A stretch of DNA of 64,000 bases from Micavibrio sp. (GTDB lineage: Bacteria; Pseudomonadota; Alphaproteobacteria; Micavibrionales; UBA9664). The stretch lies in NCBI GenBank assembly GCA_002699085.1, contig PAAR01000023.1, forward strand, positions 1 to 64,000, written 5' to 3'. Shown here piece after piece: positions 36,683 through 44,941 of the stretch. The position numbers were made by a program, and so were the translations under genes. The notes beneath the pieces were generated by a model. The model was given only the letters and a program-made list of their open reading frames with translations. It searched no databases and was not told the origin of the DNA. The number at the start of each line of letters is the position of its first letter. The stretch's first letter is position 1.

Positions 36683-36709
36683 GCCTTTAGATTTCAGCAA
36701 GCTAAAGGC
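36683..36709. promoter_or_regulatory. Inverted repeat in the secretion-locus divergent region
   Basis: GCCTTTAG-N11-CTAAAGGC, a perfect 8-bp inverted repeat between the regulator (start 36626) and the secreted-protein gene (start 36749). Candidate binding site for the OmpR-type regulator or an mRNA hairpin. Confidence 0.5.
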
Positions 36710-36748
36710 GGTAAAATCATACTACTGTAAACAAATTAGGGGTTTAAT

Positions 36749-38707
36749 ATGGCATTACCAAATATCACAACAGCGAACTTCAATGCAGCAAGCAGCAATC
36801 TTGATCTGTTACCGCATAATATTGAAGCACCTATCAAAAAACTGGACGCTGATAATTATATGGCTGAAGACATTGACGGTGTAACAGAAAGTCTCTTTGG
36901 CTCTGGAAATATGAATTTTCTAAGCTTACAATCAGGTCAAACAGATGCCGCCATCGATAATGCAGCAATTGGATCAGATAGTAATGCACTCAATGGTCTA
37001 GAATTCAACACAAACAGTTCTGCGTTTTCCAACCAAACAAATACTCCGGATAATTTTTCTAGCCTTAATGCCGGTGGCTCATCAAATCCCAATGATATAC
37101 TTTCCTCTATTGGCGATCGTTTTGCCGACAATACTACTCAAATTGATATCGGCAACCCTGTCAGTAATGAAAGCAATTTTGTCGGCTCAACATTAGGCTC
37201 AATAAGCGCTTCTGCACTTTCCACCAATACTGGTACAAATGGCATTCCACTTGGTGGCCCGTCTCAATCAGGACAAGACGGTTTAAATGGAAATGACGGC
37301 AACAATGGCGACAATGGCAACAATGGTTCCAATGGAACGAATGGTGAAAACGGACATCACGGTGGTGGAGGGGATACAACAATTATCAATGTTGATTTTG
37401 GTGATATTATTAATCTTGGTGACACATTAAATATTGATGTTGATGATATTTTGCAACAAATAAATGTGACACTTACAACGGTTACAAATCTTGTCGAAAC
37501 GCTCATCAGCACAGTCAGCACTATTGATATTATTGACGTCAGCTCTTTGCTCGAACAAATTCTACAATTAACTGAAAATGTTGTGACAAATGTCACCAAT
37601 AATATAACGGAAATCCTTACAGAAACTGTTACACAGATTGATGTTACAAATATTGTTACAGACCTTGTTGAAACAACACTAAATATTAAGCATGTCCTTA
37701 TTGAAAAACTTGATCTATCTAATCTCACCGATAATCTAGGCGACATTGTTGATATTAAACTCGCTTTAATTGACAACCTTGTAGGCGATGTTGTGACTCA
37801 TTTAGGCGATATCACAAATCTAACACATGATCTAAGTGAGACCCTATTAGGTAGTCTTCTAAATGGTGACAATAACGGCGGCATGGATAGTGATATCTTG
37901 CTTGGCCTAGATACCAACATTGACGCTCTTGACCCTGTAATTGAAACACTCGACCATCTGGGCGACATCGTTCTTGATCCTATTGAAGACTTACTTGGTG
38001 ATGTTGATTTGGGCGTTGACGTCGGTCTCGATCTTTTTGATACAGATAACATTGCTAATGACCAAGGAGATACAGATATTACGCTCAATACGGATCTTGA
38101 TCTGATTGATAGTGATATACTCAATATTGATATAGATATACCACTTGATCCCTTGGAAGCCATTATTGGCGATGTCGACATAGATCTGGGTGCGGCCACA
38201 GACATTCTCGGCGACACGGCTGATGCACTTTTAAATGCAGGGCAAGGCGGGACAGGCGAAGAAAATATCTTAACTGCAGTGAATGATGTTGTTGAGGGTA
38301 TTGTAGATACAGTGCTCAACACAGATGACAATCCACAAGACACAGATTTAGATCTTGATTTAGATGTTAATCTCTTAGGCAATGATGTTGTTGATCTGGA
38401 TCTTGTAGATATACCACTTGATCCTGTTGAAGATATTTTAGGCGACATTGATATTGAATTAGACGTCGCACTAGACCTTCTATCACTTAACACCACACCC
38501 AGTGATGTGCTTGCAGACGATGGTATTATCGGCTGGACTGAAAACCTTCTTGGTACAGATAATAATTTATTCGGAGATCTTGTTTCTGGTCTGGGCGGTG
38601 ATTTTGATGCATTGCCAGATCCAGTCGGAACAATCGCTGAAGGCTTGGGCGTATTAGATGTACAGCCCGATGTCGATGTCAATTTACTAGGGGGCCTATT
38701 CGGGTGA
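36749..38707 (+). CDS. Asp-rich repeat protein, predicted type I secretion substrate
   Basis: A 652-residue acidic protein without a signal peptide. Order: Ser/Asn-rich N-terminus (1-170); collagen-like triplets (175-208); a Thr/Val/Ile helix-forming part (about 213-375: NVTNNITEILTETVTQ); and an Asp/Leu repeat region (about 385-610) with three copies of a PLDPxEDxLGDxD unit near residues 407, 465 and 556. It ends VNLLGGLFG. No RTX nonapeptides. The stop overlaps the start of the first exporter gene, and AGGGG precedes the ATG. This supports a surface or matrix protein exported by the next genes. No known family recognised. Confidence 0.75.
   Translation: MALPNITTANFNAASSNLDLLPHNIEAPIKKLDADNYMAEDIDGVTESLFGSGNMNFLSLQSGQTDAAIDNAAIGSDSNALNGLEFNTNSSAFSNQTNTPDNFSSLNAGGSSNPNDILSSIGDRFADNTTQIDIGNPVSNESNFVGSTLGSISASALSTNTGTNGIPLGGPSQSGQDGLNGNDGNNGDNGNNGSNGTNGENGHHGGGGDTTIINVDFGDIINLGDTLNIDVDDILQQINVTLTTVTNLVETLISTVSTIDIIDVSSLLEQILQLTENVVTNVTNNITEILTETVTQIDVTNIVTDLVETTLNIKHVLIEKLDLSNLTDNLGDIVDIKLALIDNLVGDVVTHLGDITNLTHDLSETLLGSLLNGDNNGGMDSDILLGLDTNIDALDPVIETLDHLGDIVLDPIEDLLGDVDLGVDVGLDLFDTDNIANDQGDTDITLNTDLDLIDSDILNIDIDIPLDPLEAIIGDVDIDLGAATDILGDTADALLNAGQGGTGEENILTAVNDVVEGIVDTVLNTDDNPQDTDLDLDLDVNLLGNDVVDLDLVDIPLDPVEDILGDIDIELDVALDLLSLNTTPSDVLADDGIIGWTENLLGTDNNLFGDLVSGLGGDFDALPDPVGTIAEGLGVLDVQPDVDVNLLGGLFG
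37271..37372 (+). repeat. Collagen-like G-x-y triplet run
   Basis: Eleven consecutive Gly-x-y codon triplets (residues 175-207), nearly all with Asn or Asp in x or y (GND, GNN, GDN, GSN, GTN, GEN), closing with HHGGGG. Proline is absent, so a stable collagen triple helix is doubtful; an Asn-rich flexible or calcium-binding linker is also possible. Confidence 0.85.
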
Positions 38708-40428
38708 CAAGTCAAACAATCCAAAAACGGCATACGGCTCCACACTTAGTGCCCGATGGATTTAAGAGTAATAATTTTAGCCTACTTCTGAGTAGTCTAG
38801 CGATTAATGTCCTCTCATTAGCACTCCCCATTATGACACTACAAGTATATGACCGCATCTTGCCCAACCCAAGCTCTGGAACCTTACCTGTTTTAATCAC
38901 AGGTGTTTGCATCGTTGTTTTCTTAGAGGCTATTATGCGTCTATGTCGTGCTTACAGCTTGGGTCGCAAAGGTGCTGTCTATGAACATTTAATGTCCTGT
39001 AGTGCTATGAGACATCTTTTAAAAGCAGATCTATCAAAACTTTCCTATGCGGGTGTTGGTGAATATTTGCAACATATGAGTGGATTCTCAAAACTCAAAG
39101 ACTTCTATAATGGCTATGCACTTGTTACCTTGTTTGACCTCATTTTTATTCCTATTTTTCTAACATTAATTGCCTATATTGGTGGTATTCTGGTATGCAT
39201 TCCTCTGTTTGTCATTACCCTCTTCTCAATCATTTCTTTGTATCAAGGTAGCCAGTTACAAGAGGCTTTAGCCCAACGGGAACAAGATGATGGACGACGG
39301 TTTAATTTCCTCATCGAAACACTAGAAGGCATACATAGTATCAAAGCCTTCGCTTTAGAAAAATTCTTTGAACGGCGCTACGAACATTACGAAGAAAAAT
39401 CTTCACACGCTAATTATAGAGCTACACAAGAAACTGCCACTATGTTCAATACAGGCGCAATCTTTTCACATTTAATAGTAATCTCAGTTATTGTTTGCGG
39501 CGCAATTTTAGTTTTAAACGGCAAACTTACAACAGGTGCGCTAATCGCCAGCCTTCTATTATCTGGACGTATTATGCAGCCGATTCAGAAAGCCTTAGGT
39601 TTATGGGCACGCTATCAAGACTTTAAATTAGCAAAAAACAACATCAATAAACTTTTTCAAACACCTACCATTCAGTATGATCTGACATTGCAGGACAATA
39701 CGCCTTCTCTTAAAGAGGGCCAAATTACATTAGATAACATTAGTCTTTCTTTTGGCACAGATCAGCCGAACCTTTTAAATAATATTTCTTTATCTATTGC
39801 GCCTAAAGAAATCCTTCTAATAGAAGGACAACATGGGGTAGGTAAGACGGTACTTCTTGATACCATTGCTGGTATTTATCCGCTTAACACTGGAAATATA
39901 ACGATTGATAATATTCCTCTTTCGCACTTTACAGCAGCAAAGCTAGCGCAGCATATTGGCTTCATTCGTACCGAAAGTACGATTTTCCGTGGCAGCATTC
40001 GTGATAATTTAACATGCTTTAATCAACATGATACAAATGCCGTTCGTGAAATTTCTGCTCTCTTAAATGTTGATAAAGATATTGCAAAACTTCCATCTGG
40101 ATATGACACATTTTTAAATGGCAATAATAGTGACAGTATTCCACCTGGCCTCAAACAGCGTATCGCCATGGTAAGAGTGTTGGCACCAAAACCACGCATT
40201 ATTTTATTCGACAATGCAGATCGAGCCTTAGACCGTAATGGCTACAATATGGTTTATAATCTTTTGGCAAGGCTAAAGGGTAAAGTCACAATGATTCTTA
40301 TTTCTGATGATCGAAATATCAGAGCCTTAGCTGATCGTGTATATACACTAGAAAAAGGCAGCATTTATAAAACACCCCTAGATAATCAGCAGCGCAGTAT
40401 ATCCGCCAATCAGGAATTACGATTATGA
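38704..40428 (+). CDS. Type I secretion ABC exporter, degenerate ATPase (first)
   Basis: A 574-residue fusion of a transmembrane domain (about 20-310) and a nucleotide-binding domain (about 340-560). GTG start at 38704 overlaps the previous stop. Walker A GQHGVGKT is intact (K381). The signature is IPPGLKQ instead of LSGGQ, the catalytic Glu after Walker B (LFDNAD) is N504, and the H-loop reads ISDDR without His. It probably cannot hydrolyse ATP efficiently alone. Pairs with the next gene as a likely heterodimer. Confidence 0.85.
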   Translation: MTSQTIQKRHTAPHLVPDGFKSNNFSLLLSSLAINVLSLALPIMTLQVYDRILPNPSSGTLPVLITGVCIVVFLEAIMRLCRAYSLGRKGAVYEHLMSCSAMRHLLKADLSKLSYAGVGEYLQHMSGFSKLKDFYNGYALVTLFDLIFIPIFLTLIAYIGGILVCIPLFVITLFSIISLYQGSQLQEALAQREQDDGRRFNFLIETLEGIHSIKAFALEKFFERRYEHYEEKSSHANYRATQETATMFNTGAIFSHLIVISVIVCGAILVLNGKLTTGALIASLLLSGRIMQPIQKALGLWARYQDFKLAKNNINKLFQTPTIQYDLTLQDNTPSLKEGQITLDNISLSFGTDQPNLLNNISLSIAPKEILLIEGQHGVGKTVLLDTIAGIYPLNTGNITIDNIPLSHFTAAKLAQHIGFIRTESTIFRGSIRDNLTCFNQHDTNAVREISALLNVDKDIAKLPSGYDTFLNGNNSDSIPPGLKQRIAMVRVLAPKPRIILFDNADRALDRNGYNMVYNLLARLKGKVTMILISDDRNIRALADRVYTLEKGSIYKTPLDNQQRSISANQELRL

Positions 40429-42644
40429 ATGCACAAACAAAAGAAGATAAAACTTTTGATCGCTTTGTTGACAGCCAACCTATTCTCAATATGTTGCGTT
40501 TATTGGCAGAAACAGGACGGCCTAATTTTATCAATCAAGAGCCTTGGGAAATTTGTCTTTGTGCACTTATTTTAAGTTTAGAGCCTAACTGCAATGTCGA
40601 AAGAATTTTAGAATCCTTACCGTATCATCACGAAAATTTTGATGAAATGGATGTGCTAAATACTATGGCACATCTTGGTTATTTTTGCCGCCGTATGGAC
40701 TGTAACACAAATGAAATTGATGCACGTTTGCTGCCTGCCCTTTTTATTCCAGAAACAGGAGTCCCTTGTGTCATTCTCACGACAGATGAAACAGATAACC
40801 TTATATATTATGACCCAATCTCTACAATTATTAGTCCCTTAGCGATTGGTTCGAACAATCAAGGACATGTATGGATCTTTCAGCAATTTGACAAAACACG
40901 GCCTGCAACATCTCGCTTCATGCGACAAGGCAGCAATAAGACATGGTTCGGCGCTTTGCTAGATCGTTTCCATGGTACATTTGCACAAATAATGGCGTCT
41001 AGTTTCATTCTGAGCCTAATTGCGCTTTTAACCCCGATTTTTATTATGTTGATTTATGACCGTGTTATCTCTGTAAACAGTATAGAGACACTACCTATGC
41101 TGGCTATAGGGGGTATAATTGCCATCGGCTTTGAATGGATCCTACGCAACATTAGGTCTCGTGGCTTATCTTGGTTATCAGGACGATTAGATAATATTGT
41201 CGGTAATAAAATATTTAGTCATTTAATTGGGTTAGCGCCCTCCGTTATTGAGCGGGCATCTGTTTCAGCACAAATTGCCCGTATTAAAACTTTTGAAGCA
41301 GTACGAGATTTTTTTGCAGGGTCCGTGTTCTTATCTATTTTAGAATTTCCTTTTGTTATTGTCTCTGCGTTAGCTATGACAGCAATAGCCGGTCCGCTTG
41401 TTTTTGTACCACTGATAATAAGCTGCTGCTATATCGCCCTCTTCTTTTTTATACGACAAAATGTAAAAATTGCCATTCGATTAGCTGCGAAAACAAGCTC
41501 TGCTCGTCAACAATTTACCATCGAAAGTTTAGAAAAAATAAGTGCTATTCGCTTGCATGGGATAGAAAGCAAATGGCAAGAGAAATTCCGTAATTTATCT
41601 GGACGAGAAATGCTATCTCATTTTCATTTAGGATGGTTGGGTATGATTGCGGAAACCATCGCGCATAGCTTCACTGTTATTGCTGCTGTTGCTACCGTGG
41701 GTTTTGGGGTTGGTCTTATATGGGATGGCCAAATGAGTACAGGCGCTCTTGTAGCCTGCATGATCCTTGTGTGGCGTATTCTAACACCATTCTATGCTGC
41801 TTGTACAATGATCCCACGACTTGAGCAGCTCAGAAACAGCATTAAACAAGTCAATGATTTAATGGATATTGAAACAGAAGAGGAAGAAGCCCAGAGCTTT
41901 GCAAAACTACCTCAGTTAAATGGTCGATTAATTTTTGAGAATGTATCTCTACAATATAATGATGAACAAAATCCCGTCTTTCTTAACCTTAGCTTTAAAG
42001 CAGATCGTGGAGATTTAGTTATTCTTACAGGTGCTAATGGCACAGGAAAAAGTTCTGTCTTAAAATTAATCAAGGGGCTATATAAACCACAATCTGGCAA
42101 TGTAATGATTGATGGTTTTGATATTCGTCAATTAGATGCACAAAACTTAAGACATCAAACAGCATACATAGCACAACAACCTGATTTTTTTGAAGGGACT
42201 CTCGCTGAAAATTTAAGACTTGTAGCACCTTTAGCACCAGACAGTGCATTAGAAGAGGCGCTTAAACTGGCTGGTGCTGGGGAAGAAATACAAGCGACAC
42301 CCGAAGGACTTTATACCAAAATAGCATCTAATAATAAAAAAAGTCTGATTAGACTAAGCCTTTTAACACGGATTAGCATAGCAAAAATATATCTTAATCC
42401 CTCCCCTATTATACTAATAGATGAGCTCCCTAACACGCTTATTACCGGCATTGTTGGTGATAATCTTAAAGCATTTTTACAGCGATGTAAGGGCAAAAGG
42501 ACAGTTATTATGGTGAGCTATCGTGATGACTATATGCGTCTTGCCGACACTATTATTTGGTTACGAGGCAATCAAAATCCAGAAATTGGTAAACGCGAAG
42601 AAATGCTTGAAATCATTAATGAACAACAAGAGAAAGCGGCATAA
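40425..42644 (+). CDS. Type I secretion ABC exporter with C39-like domain (second)
   Basis: A 739-residue exporter: an N-terminal C39-like domain (about 15-150), six-helix transmembrane domain (about 190-470) and ATPase domain (about 500-725). In the C39 domain a Q-x5-C pair remains (QEPWEIC), but the catalytic His is not found, so it is probably a LapB-type substrate-docking domain. Walker A GANGTGKS (K542) and Walker B with D666-E667 are intact. The LSGGQ motif is replaced (KKSLIRLSLL), and the H-loop His is Y699. Overlaps the first exporter gene by 4 bp. Confidence 0.87.
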   Translation: MNAQTKEDKTFDRFVDSQPILNMLRLLAETGRPNFINQEPWEICLCALILSLEPNCNVERILESLPYHHENFDEMDVLNTMAHLGYFCRRMDCNTNEIDARLLPALFIPETGVPCVILTTDETDNLIYYDPISTIISPLAIGSNNQGHVWIFQQFDKTRPATSRFMRQGSNKTWFGALLDRFHGTFAQIMASSFILSLIALLTPIFIMLIYDRVISVNSIETLPMLAIGGIIAIGFEWILRNIRSRGLSWLSGRLDNIVGNKIFSHLIGLAPSVIERASVSAQIARIKTFEAVRDFFAGSVFLSILEFPFVIVSALAMTAIAGPLVFVPLIISCCYIALFFFIRQNVKIAIRLAAKTSSARQQFTIESLEKISAIRLHGIESKWQEKFRNLSGREMLSHFHLGWLGMIAETIAHSFTVIAAVATVGFGVGLIWDGQMSTGALVACMILVWRILTPFYAACTMIPRLEQLRNSIKQVNDLMDIETEEEEAQSFAKLPQLNGRLIFENVSLQYNDEQNPVFLNLSFKADRGDLVILTGANGTGKSSVLKLIKGLYKPQSGNVMIDGFDIRQLDAQNLRHQTAYIAQQPDFFEGTLAENLRLVAPLAPDSALEEALKLAGAGEEIQATPEGLYTKIASNNKKSLIRLSLLTRISIAKIYLNPSPIILIDELPNTLITGIVGDNLKAFLQRCKGKRTVIMVSYRDDYMRLADTIIWLRGNQNPEIGKREEMLEIINEQQEKAA

Positions 42645-42645
42645 A

Positions 42646-43974
42646 ATGACAAAAAGGATGAAAAAAAATGCACAAAAGCAAAATCGTTTTTTATCACAAG
42701 CTATTCAATTAGAAGAGGCAGTCAATCCGCATATTATCAATGCAACCATGAGTCTTGTTTCTTGTGCTCTCATTGTATTTTTGGTTTGGGCGGGATTAAC
42801 CAATATTAATGAAGTTGCACGGACATCAGGGGAAGTTGTCCCTCAAGGACATCAGCAAATGGTACAACATTTAACAGGTGGCCTTATCCAAACAATTCTT
42901 GTCCATGAAGGAGATATTGTTAGCAAAGATCAGGTATTACTGACTATTCAGGATGCTGGCCTTAATGAGGATCTTAATCGTGCGCAAGGCAAACAATTAT
43001 CTTTAGAGCTTGAAGAAGAACGTTTACGTGCCTTTGTCGATATGCGCATACCAAACTTTTCTCAATTCACAGCAGCCTCAGAATCCCTCATTGAAGATCA
43101 AAAAACATCTTTTGAAGAAATGAAAAAATCGCGTGACAAAGAAGAAGAAATTACACGTGCACAAATTGCACAAAAAGAACAAGCAATCTCAAGTTTTGAC
43201 TATGAATTAAAAACAACGCAACAAAACAAAGCAATCATTGAAGATGTATATAATCGGCAAGTCCGTCTTAATCAGCAAGGTTTGTCCTCCGATATGCAAT
43301 TACTAGATAGTCAACAAAAACTCAATACAATACGGGGGGATATTCAAAGGCTTAACAATCAAAGAACGCAGGCGATCAGTGAATTAAGAGAGGCGAAAGG
43401 GCGTCTAAGTTCTGTCACCGCTAAGCATCGAGATGAAGCCTATCAAAAACTATCTGTCGTCAGTGCCGAAAAGGCTCAAAACGCTGAGATGGTAAGAAAA
43501 ATCTAAGATCAAATAGATCGTTTAGCAGTGCGCGCCCCAACCCATGGGCTTGTCAAAGGCATGACCGTTAACACAGTAAATGCAGTCATAGCACCAGGTC
43601 AGACATTGATGGAAATTGTGCCCATAGATGAACAACTTGAGGTACAAGTTAAAATATCACCTAAAGATATAGGCCATTTAAAACAGGGGCAAAATGTCGA
43701 GCTAAAGTTTAGCAGCTATGATTTTTCACGATATGGATCAACCAAAGGAAAACTCAAACAAATTTCGGCAACAACATTTGCTGGTCAAAATGGCGAACGT
43801 TTCTACCAAGGCCGCATTGCTCTGGTTCATAATTATGTGGGAAAAAATCCAGCCAATACAATTCTTCCCGGCATGACGGTAATGGCCGACATCATAACGG
43901 GTAAAAAAACTATTCTACAATATCTATTAAAACCCATAGATGTTTCCCTAAAAACAGCTTTCAAGGAGAGATAA
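42646..43974 (+). pseudogene. Type I secretion membrane-fusion adaptor split by an in-frame stop
   Basis: HlyD/PrtE-type periplasmic adaptor. From ATG 42646: transmembrane helix (about 40-58), biotinyl-like segment GGLIQTILVHEGDIVSKDQ, long coiled-coil hairpin, then TAA at 43504-43506 after codon 286. The same frame resumes at once with DQIDRLAVRAPTHGLVKG, the expected second half, and runs to 43974. One base change restores 442 codons. Position * normally holds Glu, Lys or Gln in this family. No good ribosome site precedes the second half, so two separate genes are unlikely. Read error or recent inactivation are possible. Confidence 0.85.
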
Positions 43975-43975
43975 A

Positions 43976-44941
43976 ATGCTAAATATTGTGCCAAATACTA
44001 CCGAAAAGCAAAATATTGTGGATTTCAAACGTAGCCGTAGTATGACGATTTTGGCTGTCGAAGACGATATTGTTTCTATGGGCTTTCTGGAATCTCAAAT
44101 TGAAAGTCTGCAGCATAAAATAGTGAAAGCCCATAACGGCCAAGAGGCAATAGATATTCTCAATACACAGGCTCGCAACATTGATGTTGTTCTTATGGAC
44201 CGAGAAATGCCGATAATGGATGGCTTAACCGCTGTAAAATACATCAAAAACAATCCGTTACTACGAAATATCCCTGTCATTATGGTGACAGGTGCCGATA
44301 GTATTGAAGAAATGCGTCAAGGACTTGATGCAGGTGTGTTTTATTATTTAACCAAACCCGTTGAAGAGGAAATGCTGCGCTCTGTGCTAACTGCCGCCAC
44401 AAGAGAGGCTGAACAGAATCGTACTTTACAAGAAGAGCTAAGCAGGCACCGTACAAGTTTTGATTTACTTGACACAGGTAAATTCAAATTTCAGACCTTA
44501 ACAGATGCCGAAAGTTTATCAGCCTTCTTGGCCAATTGTTTTCCTGATCCAAGCCGTGTTATCACAGGCCTAGGAGAACTTTTGATTAATGCCATTGAAC
44601 ACGGCAATTTATCAATTGGTTATACACGCAAGACGGAGTTGCTTAATCAAAATATTTGGCGGGCTGAAATTAATAAACGCCAGCTTTCGGAAGACTATAA
44701 TCAAAAATATGCAGAAGCTGTTATTACAAAAAAAGATGACAGGGTGTATGTCGTAATCACAGATCAGGGCGATGGCTTTGATTGGAAAAAATTCATGCGC
44801 ATTGATCCTTCTCGCGCAGGAGACAATCATGGCAGAGGCATTGCCCAGGCCAATGCAACAAGCTTTGATAAGCTGACATATAACGATAAGGGCAACCAAG
44901 TCATTGCATTTGTTGGTTTAGAAAAACAATTGGAGTGGTAA
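43976..44941 (+). CDS. Receiver protein with a C-terminal ATPase domain (no HisKA)
   Basis: A 321-residue protein. Receiver domain 22-145 with D75 in LMDREMPIMDG; linker coiled coil (about 145-170); then a GHKL ATPase domain with N-box GELLINAIEHGN, G1 DQGDGFD and G2 DNHGRGIAQA. There is no phospho-accepting histidine. This resembles RsbW/SpoIIAB-type anti-sigma kinases fused to a receiver, so it may phosphorylate or bind a partner when the receiver is activated. It follows the adaptor by 1 bp and overlaps the next kinase at TAATG. Confidence 0.85.
   Translation: MLNIVPNTTEKQNIVDFKRSRSMTILAVEDDIVSMGFLESQIESLQHKIVKAHNGQEAIDILNTQARNIDVVLMDREMPIMDGLTAVKYIKNNPLLRNIPVIMVTGADSIEEMRQGLDAGVFYYLTKPVEEEMLRSVLTAATREAEQNRTLQEELSRHRTSFDLLDTGKFKFQTLTDAESLSAFLANCFPDPSRVITGLGELLINAIEHGNLSIGYTRKTELLNQNIWRAEINKRQLSEDYNQKYAEAVITKKDDRVYVVITDQGDGFDWKKFMRIDPSRAGDNHGRGIAQANATSFDKLTYNDKGNQVIAFVGLEKQLEW

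Noticed and set aside
37798..38745. Minus-strand frame of 315 codons, Ser/Arg-rich
   Set aside because: It mirrors the Asp-rich repeat protein; composition follows from GAT codons read backwards. The plus-strand gene has coupling to the exporter and a ribosome site.
42523..42645. Upstream start of the adaptor at 42523
   Set aside because: This part lies inside the second exporter gene in another frame; ATG 42646 follows its stop directly.
43528..43974. The adaptor's second half as a separate gene starting at GTG 43528
   Set aside because: No ribosome site precedes it, and both halves fit one HlyD-type protein in one frame; a nonsense codon explains it better.
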